NCBI GenBank assembly: GCA_027603945.1
Contig: JADIIU010000188.1
Location: 1-18,981 of the forward strand
Direction: 5' to 3'
DNA length: 18,981 bases
Source: Terramyces sp. JEL0728
Lineage: Eukaryota; Chytridiomycota; Chytridiomycetes; Rhizophydiales; Terramycetaceae
Every line of letters begins with the position of its first letter. Within the stretch, counting starts at the first letter, position 1. The translations under genes were made by a program, and so were the position numbers. Shown in pieces: positions 1 to 9,098 of this stretch. The notes under the pieces are model-generated. The model made no database searches. It saw only the letters and a list, made by a program, of their open reading frames with translations, and was not told the origin of the DNA.

Positions 1-121
1 CCAATTCGGAGGTGTCTTTTCTTTTCTCCTGTCGTTTATTATATAGCCTTTGCGCTAATTTGTTTCTGAAATTGAAAAGGAATGCTCTAAAATAAAGAAT
101 TCTTTATTCTGTTCCACACGA

Positions 122-2791
122 TCAGTTTTCGTTCTCACTCACTGGCCATAATTTTGAATTTGGGGTTGGAGTGCTTACAGCAGGACTCAGTGGTGTTGAC
201 TTAATTATATCACTTGGAATTGTACTATCTCTGACAGATGTCTTCTTTTCAAAGGCTGCTGAAGCTCTGTGCGAACGGTTAAATGAGGAAGGAGGTTGAT
301 ATGAATCTTTTTGTGTCGGTTCCGTTTCATTTTCCTTTGGCGATTTTCGCTTCATTCTATTTTCCAATCTCATTCTCTTTTCTTCGCGTTTAAAGTGCTT
401 CTTTAGATAAATAATTTTATGTTTTTGGCCGTATTTTACTTCCTTTACTTCATTTTCTAAAGTATCGATATCGACTCCAAAGAATATTTTTACTCTTCCC
501 ATGCTTTTTGATATATCTGCATCCAAGGAATCTATATGTGGTGCATAGTCTGCGAAAAGCACGGCACTTTCTTTAGCCAATGCTGCAGCCATGCCCATCT
601 TTGTTGACATTGATATATAAGCTACGTCAGTGGCCATATTGATTTCAAACATCAAATACATCCACCAAACATTCATAGAACATACAGCGATCAGGGTGAT
701 TAGCAAAACTTGAACAACAGTCATCCAAATAGATGGTACATTGAAAATTCCAGCGCCAACTTCCCCGTAATACTCACACTGTGCTTTAAGGGATGGGTCA
801 AATTGCATCATCACGTAATGAGCGGGGACAGCAAGAGCGACTGCCACGCCTTTCCACATTTGGTCATCATGGTAATACCCATCTGGCAATGTCCCCTCTG
901 CGAGAACGTTTGAAAATGAAGCGCCTTGACTAGGCTGGTAATCTTGCCCATTATACGCATACTGCAATACCTTTTGATACCTACTCGTAAGGTCATACGT
1001 GTCATCTAAGATAAGAGGCGATTACCGATGAGCTGATCATAAAACTCAATAAACGTACGACCTTTCGAATTACGAGCTTGAATGGTGGACTTTCCCACGC
1101 TGATCTCCTTTACTCCATCGGTTGAAACCATTTCCCACTCGTCATATATAAATGACGTTCTAACATTTCCTTTTCCTATCTTTGTAATGAAGGTGCAAGT
1201 CTGATAAACACCAAATCCAATATCAACATCAGTTTGGATTGAAGCGTTTGGAAGGAACAATGTCAATTCCCCTTCTAGAATATTGCTTGTTTTTGTACTT
1301 TTAGTTAACCAAACTCTGGTAAAGTTGCTAGTGGAATTTAGTGCTGGGGATGGGTAAGCACACGAAGTAAAAATGGCGTACGCAAACCCTTCGCCATTCA
1401 TTGAAAATGAAGAGGACGGATTAGCCATTGGCCAGGAACTCCATCCTCCTATAATACCGTCCTCCAAAGGTATGCCAAATGTATATACCAAAGCAAAATC
1501 AACATCGCCTTGCATAAAATCGCCCAAATTTGTATAAATAGGGGATTCGTACGGATACGTTGCAGGGATACAATGTCCAGTCATGAATAAGGTTTCGGCA
1601 GGAACCCACTGATAATCGAGGGACAAGAATGACAGGAGGACAGCCAAAACAATCGAAATAAAAAATATAAACTGTCGGAGTCTTCCTCCCGGAGCATTGC
1701 TTGCTAAATACCCTGATTGAATATCATTAACCTGCGCACCTTTATGGGCAACCATTGAGCAAATAATCCCCTTGTGGATACACTTGAGCAGCTGATTTCC
1801 ACACATGAACAATAAATGTCCAGATAGAATGGTTCCAATATGAATACCTGTTGATTATTCGAATATTACCATCATAGACGTCAATGCTGTTCAGCAAAAT
1901 TCCTGGAATCAACATGGTGGAAGTAAAGATGAACCCCGTGATAGTGAGAAAGATTAAATATGTGACAATCAACTTGAAACGATAGCTTTCAAAATAGAAT
2001 CTAACTTGGCGGACAACTGGCCGTTCCCAGCATCGGCCTATTTTTTCCCTGGTTTTAGTGATAAAGGTCTTGTCTTCTTCATCTAGCGGTTCGTCGTCAG
2101 AGTTCTCTGATGATGCTCTGCTATTCACGCTTCCGCGCCGTCGTAATCCTGCATTTGAGGCTTTGGAAATTGGATCAATGTCCGCTTGGCTTAGCGATCG
2201 ATTTTGTACAAAAACATCTTCTAATTCTCTGTCAGTAGGCGGTGACAGATTATCCTCTTCTGATAGATGCTTGTCTTTGTTGAAACTCGGACTTTTAGCT
2301 ATCCTTAGTGGCGGAGGAGTAGGTGCTTTATAACCCTGACCAATATCCTTTAGATTATGGTGACTTTTTTTCATTTCTCCATCAACAACCAAGACATCAT
2401 CAGAAAAATGAATAATTTTCTTTTCCAGTTTCAAAGGAGATTTAAGTGAATCTCCAATTGACGATTTGTTGCAATCGTGAGAGTCATTCAGCGGTTGTAA
2501 CTTTGGGAGAGTATTTGAACTGACTGGTATATCCTCTTGAGAGCTTGCTTTCTCCTTTGAAATATTGGGGTAAGCTTGAAGTGTGCTTATCCGCAAACTA
2601 TTATTGCTTTTATCGGGTTCTTTCTTTTGTAGAGAATGCAATGATTTTTCATCCATCCTTTCTAAAATCATTGGCAAATTACCTTCTGATTCAGATCCTA
2701 TATCTGTTTTCAGCGGTTTGCTGAATTCATCGGCAAAGTGAATGCCCTTATGTCTTGCTTCCACAAAATCATTCTTTGGATAGTTCTCCAT
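122..2791 (-). CDS. Multi-pass membrane protein, unknown family (3 exons, ~875 aa)
   Basis: I do not recognise this family. Three open stretches join cleanly when two short introns are removed: 1848-1869 (22 nt) and 1006-1025 (20 nt). Without splicing, each junction would be a stop codon plus a frame change. Residues 1-270 are polar, Ser/Asp/Lys-rich and probably disordered and cytosolic. A helix follows at about 274-297 (core TYLIFLTITGFIF), then a weaker hydrophobic stretch and a helix near 365-385 (FIFFISIVLAVLLSFLSL). Next is a domain of about 280 residues with N-glycosylation sequons (NST, NFT) and several cysteines, likely lumenal or extracellular. A last helix lies at about 675-700 (VVQVLLITLIAVCSMNVW), followed by a basic, charged C-terminal tail. 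This fits a surface or endomembrane protein with a large exposed loop. The ATG at 2791 gives the longest frame; the next methionines would remove about 40 residues. The gene model is firm but the function is unknown. Confidence 0.75.
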
Positions 2792-2812
2792 GACGCGTAA
2801 GTTGTGGAAAAA
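2792..2812. promoter_or_regulatory. Very short divergent promoter with an ACGCGT (MCB-like) site
   Basis: Only 21 bp separate the ATG of the minus-strand membrane-protein gene (2791) from the ATG of the plus-strand 61-aa gene (2813). The gap contains ACGCGT at 2793-2798, the core of the MluI cell-cycle box bound by MBF-type factors in ascomycete yeasts. Whether this organism uses that code is unknown. If both ATGs are right, each promoter must lie inside the neighbouring coding region. Confidence 0.3.
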
Positions 2813-3018
2813 ATGAGGATTAGTAATAATTATGCAATTCCATTCGTTACTCTAGTTACTTTCAGAACTTTCCCATAGTATTTCAGCGATATTCAAGTAC
2901 TGCGCCGTCACTACGATGGATGATATGGTACCTAGTGAAGAAATACACTAAAACACAAGTTGATATTCTCGAGGAATCGCTATATCCAATTGGAGCGCCA
3001 AACGATACGACAGTTTAA
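2813..3018 (+). CDS. Hypothetical 61-aa protein (2 exons)
   Basis: This small gene appears only after splicing. Exon 1 (2813-2877) opens with ATG and reads 21 codons plus two bases. A 20-nt intron follows at 2878-2897, starting GTATTTCAG and ending TTCAAG. Exon 2 (2898-3018) continues without a stop to TAA. Unspliced, the frame stops at the TAG that spans the donor. The product is MRISNNYAIPFVTLVTF... through an aromatic/hydrophobic stretch (LRWMIWYLVKKY, residues about 27-38) to an acidic end. It could be a small single-helix, possibly mitochondrial, membrane protein, but I recognise no family. The branch site is weaker than in neighbouring introns. The stop codon overlaps the T-run that would terminate the opposing tRNA gene. 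Moderate support: an open frame with a plausible intron, but no homology. Confidence 0.45.
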
Positions 3019-3032
3019 AAAAATGAGAAAAA
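3017..3032 (-). terminator. Pol III T-run terminators for tRNA-Ala
   Basis: On the minus strand, just after the tRNA, come T5 (complement of 3028-3032) and then T7 (complement of 3017-3023). These are typical RNA polymerase III stop signals, 4-19 nt past the mature 3' end. The T7 run overlaps the stop codon of the small plus-strand gene. Confidence 0.8.
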
Positions 3033-3035
3033 GAT

Positions 3036-3107
3036 TGGAGGCTAAGGGGATTGAACCCTTGGCTTCTCGCATGCGAAGCGAGCACTCTACCACTGAGTTA
3101 AACCCCC
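3036..3107 (-). tRNA. tRNA-Ala (anticodon CGC)
   Basis: Read on the minus strand, the cloverleaf is complete: acceptor GGGGGTT/AGCCTCC with G-T wobbles, D stem ACTC/GAGT with loop AGTGGTA, anticodon stem CTCGC/GCGAG with loop TTCGCAT (anticodon CGC, reading GCG alanine codons), and T arm AAGGG/CCCTT with loop TTCAATC. The discriminator base is A at 3036, as is usual for alanine. There is no intron. Box A (TAACTCAGTGGTAG) and box B (GGGTTCAATCCC) are intact. Structure, length of 72 nt and a downstream T-run agree. Confidence 0.95.
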
Positions 3108-3195
3108 ACCAGAGCGAGCATCGAACCTGCGCGAGGCTGGCAGGTTTTGCCATTTCAGCCACACACTCCTAAAATTCTAAAAAACCGCTTGCTCT

Positions 3196-3561
3196 TCAAC
3201 ACATTGACGAGAGCATTTCACGATGGGATTGTAATTTTGGTGGATAATTCTCTTTGGGTATGGCACTAAAATCAACTATCAGCTCTTGCCAAGCTTGGCA
3301 ATGCAGTAGAAAAGGCATTGGTTCACTACAGCTACATTCCCATGCAAGAATAGAAAGTTCTTGTTCGATATAACGGCTGTACCCCACATCCCACGAAATT
3401 CGAATCAAAGACTCGTTAATCAACGTGATTCCATAAAAGGTCACGCTGGGACTATAAAAAAACTTTGAATTGCAACAATTTTCAGAAAATTCTACATGAC
3501 CAGTGCAAAAGTTATTGATGGCAAAACAATTGCAGAGTACTATATAATATAACGGTAGCAA
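3196..3561 (-). CDS. Doubtful ORF, 121 codons, unknown
   Basis: An uninterrupted minus-strand frame of 121 codons. The middle and C-terminal parts (about LIRISWDVGYSRYIEQELS to SAIPKENYPPKL) have a protein-like composition with several Trp and Cys residues, but I recognise no family. The first third overlaps exon 1, intron 1 and the TATA box of the C1-THF synthase gene on the other strand, and there is no in-frame ATG downstream of that overlap before the last third. It may be a gene with an unseen 5' exon, a decayed fragment, or a chance frame. Confidence 0.2.
   Translation of the reverse strand: MLPLYYIVLCNCFAINNFCTGHVEFSENCCNSKFFYSPSVTFYGITLINESLIRISWDVGYSRYIEQELSILAWECSCSEPMPFLLHCQAWQELIVDFSAIPKENYPPKLQSHREMLSSMC
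3453..3460 (+). promoter_or_regulatory. TATA box of the C1-THF synthase gene
   Basis: TATAAAAA lies 43 bp upstream of the ATG at 3496. The same spacing (31-47 bp) is seen before the CAP, Ser-rich, epimerase and LicD genes, which supports both the start and a short 5' leader. Confidence 0.6.
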
Positions 3562-6407
3562 AATCCGAGCCAGCCTCGCACTGTCTGTTCAAGGACTTGC
3601 CAAGATTAATATTGTTCCTCAGCTAGCTGTGATCCAGGTTGGCGATCGCCAAGACTCTAGCCAGTACGTTAGAATGAAACAACAAGCCTGTGCAAAGGTA
3701 TTCGTAACCTAATGGCGAGATTGGAATGAAATTCATCCATGAAGTTGTGCCAAATACTATTACTGAGGGATCGTTGCTTAATCTCATAACCAAAATGAAT
3801 GAAGACGATTCGGTTCATGGTGTACTTGTTCAATTACCGCTTCCAGGCCATCTGAATGAAAAAATCATCACCGAAGCCATTTCCCCTCGCAAAGATGTCG
3901 ATGGGTACTTTTTATTAATGTAGTTTCCATGCTGTAAACATCGGAAAGCTAGTAAAGAAAGATTCTTCCCCAGACTTTGTTGCATGCACCCCAAAAGGAA
4001 TCATTGAGCTTTTAAAACACGAAAATGTCGAAATTGCAGGAAAAAGAGCTGTAGTAGTAGGTAGATCCAATATCGTTGGAATGCCAATTTCTCAATTACT
4101 ACAAGCTTTAGATGCTACAGTTACTGTTTGCCATTCTAGAACTGTTGGGATGGAAAACATTGTCAAGGAAGCTGTAATTCGTAAATGTAATGATAGGATA
4201 TTCTTATTGTTGCTGCTGGAGTGCCAAATCTCGTTAAAGGCTCGTGGATCAAGCCTGGCGCTGTAGTCATCGATGTTGGTACCAACTGCGTTGAAGGTAA
4301 TTGCTAATTTAAATTAGATAGCACAAAGAAATCTGGGTTTAGATTTGTTGGAGATGTTGATTACGAAAGCGCATCCCAAGTAGCTTCAATGCTTACTCCG
4401 GTTCCAGGCGGTGTTGGACCAATGACTGTTGCCATGTTGCTCCAGAATACCTTGGAGTCTGCCGAAAAATTCGCAAAGGGTTACAAGGCACCGGTTGAAT
4501 ATCTTTTCCCAGAGCTGAAAACTCCTGTTCCTAGTGATATTGATATTGCAATGGCTCAAACTCCAAAGAATATCCGCAAAATTGCAAATGAATTGGGATT
4601 GAATTCCAGCGAATTCGAGCAATATGGCCCATACAAAGCTAAAGTATCTTTGTCGGTGTTGGAAAGGCTTGGCCATCGTCAAGATGGTAACTATGTAGTT
4701 GTTGCTGGTATTACTCCAACTCCTCTCGGCGAAGGCAAATCCACCACCACTATTGGTCTTGTCCAAGCAATTGGTGCGCATCTAAAGATTCCAGCTATTG
4801 CATGTGTTCGCCAACCTTCCCAGGGACCTACCTTTGGTATTAAAGGTGGTGCTGCTGGCGGCGGCTACTCTCAAGTTATTCCTATGGACGAATTCAACCT
4901 GCACTTGACTGGGGATATCCATGCCGTTGTCGCTGCAAATAACTTGTTGGCTGCTGCGATTGATGCCAGAATGTTCCATGAGGCAACACAGTCGGACAAG
5001 GCTTTATTCGACCGTTTAACTCCTGCAAAGAAAGGTGTTCGCACATTCTCCAAAGTTATGCTAAAGAGATTGCAAAAGTTGGGAATCACTAAAACAAACC
5101 CAGACGATTTAGCCCCTGAAGAACAAACTGCATTCGCAAGATTGGATATTGATCCAGCAACTATCACTTGGCAAAGAGTAATTGACACCAACGACAGATT
5201 CTTACGTAGAATCACAGTTGGCCAAGGACCGCAAGAAAAAGGACACACCCGCGAAACTGGATTTGATATTGCTGTTGCTAGCGAGGTTATGGCTGTGCTG
5301 GCACTAACTACCGACTTGAAAGATATGAGAGAAAGACTAGGGAATATGGTGGTTGCCAGCAACAAGAAGGGCGACCCAATAACTGCAGATGATATCGGCG
5401 TTGGTGGTGCCCTCACTGTTTTGATGAAGGACGCAATCAAGCCTAATGTAATGCAGACATTGGAGGGTACCCCGGTATTTGTCCATGCTGGACCTTTTGC
5501 CAACATTGCCCACGGAAATTCTTCCATCTTGGCCGATAGAATTGCTCTCAAACTGGTGGGAACTGCAGATGAATCTGAACAAAAGGGTTTCGTTGTTACT
5601 GAAGCTGGATTCGGTGCCGATATCGGCATGGAAAAATTCTTCAACATTAAGTGCAGATACTCTGGATTGAAGCCAAACGCTGTAGTTTTGGTCGCCACCG
5701 TCAGAGCGCTTAAATGCCATGGCGGTGGTCCTGAAGTTGTTGCTGGACGTCCACTATCCGAAGTGTACCTTGAAGAAAACGTTGAACTTGTCACTAAAGG
5801 CTGCTGCAACTTGATCAGACACATCCAGAATGTCCGCAAATTCGGTGTCCCAGTCGTTGTTGCAATCAACAGATTCAGCACTGACACTCAGGCTGAAATT
5901 GATGCTATTAAAGCAGAAGCTCTCAGAGCTGGCGCATTTGCAGCTGTTCCAGCCAACCATTGGGCTGAAGCTGGTGCAGGAGCAGTTGACGTAGCTAATG
6001 CAGTAAAGGAAGCATGCGCATCAACTCAAGACTTTAAGTTCTTGTATGATTTGGAATTGTCCATCTACGACAAGATTGAAAAGATTGCCAAAGATTTGTA
6101 TGGAGCCGACGGCATTACCCTTTCACCTCTTGCTCAGCAAAAGGTTGAAACCTACACAAGACAGGGGTTCGCCAAACTACCAATCTGCATGGCCAAGACT
6201 CACTTGTCATTCTCACACGACCCTAAAATTAAAGGAGCGCCAACTGGCTTCACCATTCCAGTTAGAGACATCAGGGCCTCTGTTGGTGCTGGATTCTTGT
6301 ATCCGCTTCTTGGAGATATGCAAACAATGCCTGGCTTATCAACCCGCCCATGTTTCTTTGATGTTGATCTCGACCCAGAAACTGGAAGGGTTTATGGGCT
6401 ATTCTAA
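3496..6407 (+). CDS. MTHFD1: C1-tetrahydrofolate synthase, trifunctional (6 exons, 934 aa)
   Basis: Methylene-THF dehydrogenase / methenyl-THF cyclohydrolase / formate-THF ligase, which interconverts one-carbon folates for purine, thymidylate and methionine synthesis. Exons are 3496-3536, 3559-3697, 3720-3904, 3924-4173, 4197-4296 and 4318-6407. The five introns are 22, 22, 19, 23 and 21 nt, all in the N-terminal third. Exon 1 supplies [13 protein letters not shown], matching the family N-terminus. The dehydrogenase/cyclohydrolase domain covers about 1-300, with catalytic Tyr50 and Lys54 in YVRMK, then [18 protein letters not shown] and [10 protein letters not shown]. The synthetase domain covers about 310-934 and has the ATP loop [11 protein letters not shown] near residue 376, then [12 protein letters not shown], and ends at GLF. 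Length is as in fungal and animal enzymes. No targeting peptide is evident, so the cytosolic (Ade3-like) form is more likely than the mitochondrial one. Donor and acceptor sites restore the conserved frame each time, so this is not a pseudogene. Confidence 0.97.
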
Positions 6408-6411
6408 TTTC

Positions 6412-6417
6412 AATAAA
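6412..6417 (+). terminator. Poly(A) signal of C1-THF synthase
   Basis: AATAAA begins 4 bases after the stop codon at 6407. AATAAA this close to the stop recurs in the window, for example at 7654, 10115 and 15247, so 3' UTRs appear very short. Confidence 0.5.
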
Positions 6418-6496
6418 CTATTCATCAACTCAAATGTTTTGAATACGCCTTTTTAATTTGTTCCAGGAAATTCTATTCTGGCAACACGAGTTTGAA

Positions 6497-6787
6497 ATGT
6501 TTGTTTGCAGACGGGCTGCGTATCGACATATTTCGAGCATTAGTATACCTGGAACAATCCTAAATGTCTTCCAAAACACTTTTCACTCTTCTATGTTGAT
6601 TCACAAGAGTGGTTGGCGACCACGACCAAATTTAGGACGTGGCGGTCGCTTTCCAAAAAGAGAACAATCAAAGGCCCCCCAACCAAAGACTATTCTTTCC
6701 CCAAAAGCTAAAGCAACAACAACACAGAGGACGTAATGAAAACCTATTCTTTACAGGCTGCCAAAGTTGAGCGGCCGTTCTATTTGA
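6497..6787 (+). CDS. Small basic protein, possibly mitochondrial (2 exons, ~88 aa)
   Basis: An open frame with the ATG at 6497; an earlier in-frame ATG at 6458 is possible. The N-terminus MFVCRRAAYRHISS is Arg-rich, lacks acidic residues and could form a mitochondrial presequence up to about FHSSM. The rest is Arg/Lys/Pro/Gly-rich (GWRPRPNLGRGGRFPKR), as in small organellar ribosomal or RNA-binding proteins, but I cannot assign a family. Unspliced, the frame ends at TAA 6734-6736. That TAA lies within a plausible 24-nt intron at 6733-6756 (GTAATGAAAA to TTTACAG); removing it gives 11 more residues and a stop at 6785. The intron is less certain than others here. The gene lies about 90 bp after C1-THF synthase and 130 bp before CAP. 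Confidence 0.4.
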
Positions 6788-6869
6788 ATTTTCCAATTTA
6801 GACTATTTCATTTCTTCTTTCGTTCCAATTCAAGGGACCCGGGCTCTGTGACCTGATCGGCGTCTCGAA

Positions 6870-6876
6870 TATAAAT
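6870..6876 (+). promoter_or_regulatory. TATA box of the CAP gene
   Basis: TATAAAT lies 47 bp upstream of the ATG at 6917 and would place transcription start about 15-20 bp before the ATG. Confidence 0.6.
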
Positions 6877-6916
6877 GCTTTTAAGGCTTCAGTGCGTTTT
6901 CCAGAAAATAGATTAA

Positions 6917-7642
6917 ATGTTCGTCAACACCATCGTTTCACTCGCTGTTGTAGCTTCTCAAGTAGCTGCTACTCAAGTTTTCCACCCAGTCTCTCACCTC
7001 GTAAAACGTTCCAAAACCTCGAACGGAGGAACTTACACTTATGGTCCAAACGGAAGACAATGTGTCAACTCTCCAGCTCCAGGAGACATTCCAAAAAGCA
7101 CTAACCCAACTCCAGCAGGCTCTGGAGGTTACGGAAACGCACCAGCTCCAGTTGGTGACGTCTATGCCTCTTTAGCTAACGCTTTGGCCACAATTGATAT
7201 GTCCAAGTACGGTTCTGACGACCAATCCTGCCTTGATATGCACAACTACCTCCGTTCCCTCCTCGGAGTTGGTGCATTGACCTGGAGCAACGACTTGGCC
7301 AACAAAGCCCAACAATGGTCCCAAGTTTGTGCTAACAGCGACACTCTTAAACACTCTGACTTGTCTTACGGTGAAAACGTAGGCATGACTTCTGGAGCCG
7401 CTTACACCTGCGCTTCTGGTGTTAAACGTTGGTTCGAAGAATATAAATTGTACTCTGCTGGTACTCCATCCAACTCTGGCGGTTACGAACTATGGGGCCA
7501 CTTTACTCAAGTTGCTTTCCCAGCTACCCAACAAGTTGGTTGTGGTTTGGCAACTGCTGCTGGAGGTGCACAATACCTTACTTGTGAATATTTCCCTGCT
7601 GGCAACAGTGGTGCTCCAGTTCCATTCGCTTATATGGGTTAA
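6917..7642 (+). CDS. Secreted CAP/SCP-domain protein (PRY/PR-1 type), 241 aa
   Basis: Single-exon gene. Residues 1-19 are a signal peptide (MFVNTIVSLAVVASQVAAT), followed by a short propeptide ending in Lys30-Arg31 (SHLVKR), a Kex2-type processing site. A Pro/Gly/Ser-rich linker runs to about residue 85, and the CAP domain fills the rest. Visible CAP signatures are CLDMHNYLRS with LTWSNDLA, HSDLSYGENVG (the His and Glu of the cavity), GHFTQVAFPATQQVGCGLA and YLTCEYFPAGN. Fungal Pry proteins bind and export sterols and fatty acids, and related proteins in pathogens and parasites act outside the cell; which applies here is not visible. Codon use is strongly biased to a few C/T-ending codons. 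Together with the TATA box and lack of introns, that suggests high expression. Confidence 0.93.
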   Translation: MFVNTIVSLAVVASQVAATQVFHPVSHLVKRSKTSNGGTYTYGPNGRQCVNSPAPGDIPKSTNPTPAGSGGYGNAPAPVGDVYASLANALATIDMSKYGSDDQSCLDMHNYLRSLLGVGALTWSNDLANKAQQWSQVCANSDTLKHSDLSYGENVGMTSGAAYTCASGVKRWFEEYKLYSAGTPSNSGGYELWGHFTQVAFPATQQVGCGLATAAGGAQYLTCEYFPAGNSGAPVPFAYMG

Positions 7643-7653
7643 TCTTTTTCATA

Positions 7654-7679
7654 AATAAACTTGTAGTTTCGAATTTATT
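7654..7679. terminator. Facing poly(A) signals of the CAP and LicD genes
   Basis: The two genes converge with 38 bp between their stop codons. AATAAA on the plus strand (7654-7659) serves CAP. AATAAA on the minus strand (7679-7674) starts one base after the LicD stop codon. The two mRNA 3' ends probably overlap. Confidence 0.55.
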
Positions 7680-7680
7680 T

Positions 7681-8652
7681 CTAATATTTGTATCGGTTTC
7701 GCAAGTTGTGATTTGGCTTTGCCAGCTTTCTTCCCCGGATCCACCGCTGCTTTTGTTCGCTCCATACGTTGCCTCTGTAGTATTTCGAGAGCAGAGCCCT
7801 GCCTGAATATTCCTTTGTCAAAATAGGAACAACTTTATGATTCCTCCAAGTTTCAATATTTTCAAACCGCGTCAGGTGGAGCGGAAACAAGAATCGAGGG
7901 TTATAAGAATGCGGAGACTTGCAATACAATGATCCATCATCCATCAAAGCCAACCCAGTAATATCCAAAAATATCCCGGTTTCAGTATCTACGAACCGCA
8001 CATCAATGACATTATTTTCCTGATGATTTCGATAAACAAGAAAAGGATTGACATTGACGAGATACCTACCAGCAACAATCGACTGGTTGAATTCGCCAAG
8101 CTTCAATAGCCCTCGCAAACTAGTCTGGATATCAATATCGTCGTCCCAAGGCAGGATTTTTTGGTTCCAGTACCATCCAATCAATGACCCATGGGATATC
8201 CAGTAATCTATATCATTCTCAAAGCAGAATTGGGAGAATTCTAAAAATATTGATTGCATGCTTTCCATTAGATTGAATCCTTGTTGAGCGTATTCGGCAT
8301 CTAAATGACTGCTCCTGTTGCACTCTTTAAAGTATTTGTAGATGGTCTCATTCGGCGGTGGTTTAGGGAGAAGATCCAGCTGGAAATCTTGCAGTGCTAT
8401 ATCCTTGCGCGCGTTATTATTCCAACCGTCTCGTCTATTTAGCCTCCTTATTTCTTCTACATAGGGAAAGCTTTTAGGAATTGCCTTCATTCCAATTAGC
8501 CGATTGGCTTCAATTTCGTATGGTATTCTGGACAGATTTTCTAGTGCTGCACTTTCATTGACTCTGCCTCTTCTATTAACTCTGCAGATTGTTAGGATCA
8601 AGGCGGCGATAAAAAGTATTTTTATTACTTTGGACTTTGTGTAGCTTTTCAT
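7681..8652 (-). CDS. LicD-family type II membrane protein, 323 aa
   Basis: A single uninterrupted frame. A short basic N-terminus (MKSYTKSKVIK) precedes one hydrophobic segment (ILFIAALILTI, about 12-22), so the protein is likely a type II Golgi or ER membrane protein with a lumenal catalytic part. The LicD nucleotidyltransferase-fold signature is clear: IDYWISHGSLIGWYWN followed by LPWDDDIDIQ, holding the metal-binding aspartates. It is preceded by a helix rich in aromatic residues and followed by a conserved FLDITG segment. LicD-type proteins transfer phosphocholine, ribitol-phosphate or mannose-phosphate to surface glycans. Fungal members include Mnn4-like proteins needed for mannosylphosphorylation. 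The substrate cannot be told from sequence. A TATA-like element on the minus strand (8685-8679) is 33 bp upstream of the ATG. Confidence 0.85.
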   Translation of the reverse strand: MKSYTKSKVIKILFIAALILTICRVNRRGRVNESAALENLSRIPYEIEANRLIGMKAIPKSFPYVEEIRRLNRRDGWNNNARKDIALQDFQLDLLPKPPPNETIYKYFKECNRSSHLDAEYAQQGFNLMESMQSIFLEFSQFCFENDIDYWISHGSLIGWYWNQKILPWDDDIDIQTSLRGLLKLGEFNQSIVAGRYLVNVNPFLVYRNHQENNVIDVRFVDTETGIFLDITGLALMDDGSLYCKSPHSYNPRFLFPLHLTRFENIETWRNHKVVPILTKEYSGRALLSKYYRGNVWSEQKQRWIRGRKLAKPNHNLRNRYKY

Positions 8653-9098
8653 AAAGAACTGTTACGCGTTTTATAAGGTTATATATTGCCGAAAATCTTT
8701 GTTGCCTTTCCTGTCAATTGCTTTTACAGCGGAATTTCTTGTTCAGCCCATTGCAAGACCGTAAACCATTGCCGAGCGATACCCAATCTTAATTATTCCT
8801 CATAATCGCTGTCAATTAGTACCGCTACCGCTATAGGCCTGAAATATGGCTTTTAAATGTTTCAATAGCTGAGAGTTTCAACTGATGCTTGGTTTCGGTG
8901 TATGCAAGAGTGAAAACGCGTAGGCAGCTGAACACGACTGATAAATCGGTAATAAATGGCAATCTCATTCAATTATATAGATGCATTATAGTTTATTCAG
9001 GGTTTCTATTGAAATCCAACACTCTTCATTGCAGTGACGTATCGATGAAATGACGTTTGACAAAAAAGTACAATCGATTTCTACAATTTCCAGACTAC
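8653..9098. other. Intergenic region between LicD and the 7TM gene
   Basis: A divergent promoter region of 446 bp without a credible coding frame. It holds the LicD TATA element, ACGCGT at 8664 and 8916, and two TGACGT half-sites (9035-9040 and 9051-9056), the core bound by ATF/CREB-type bZIP factors. Two upstream ATGs lie just before the 7TM gene: a two-codon uORF at 9045 and a longer overlapping one from 9050. They could reduce translation from the ATG at 9099. Confidence 0.4.
8664..8685 (-). promoter_or_regulatory. LicD promoter: TATATAA plus ACGCGT
   Basis: On the minus strand, TATATAA (8685-8679) lies 33 bp before the LicD ATG. ACGCGT (8664-8669) sits between it and the ATG. A second ACGCGT is at 8916-8921 in the same intergenic region. 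Confidence 0.4.

Noticed and set aside
2960..3172. 70-codon plus-strand frame running through the tRNA
   Set aside because: It reads through a complete tRNA-Ala gene and has no family match; exon 2 of the 61-aa gene uses another frame.
3496..4400. Frameshifted pseudogene at the 5' end of C1-THF synthase
   Set aside because: Each interruption is an insert of 19-23 nt with GT at the start and AG at the end, and removal restores conserved residues; random decay or sequencing error would not do this five times.
4871..5887. 338-codon antisense frame on the minus strand
   Set aside because: It lies wholly within the conserved synthetase domain of C1-THF synthase and is a shadow created by its codon bias.
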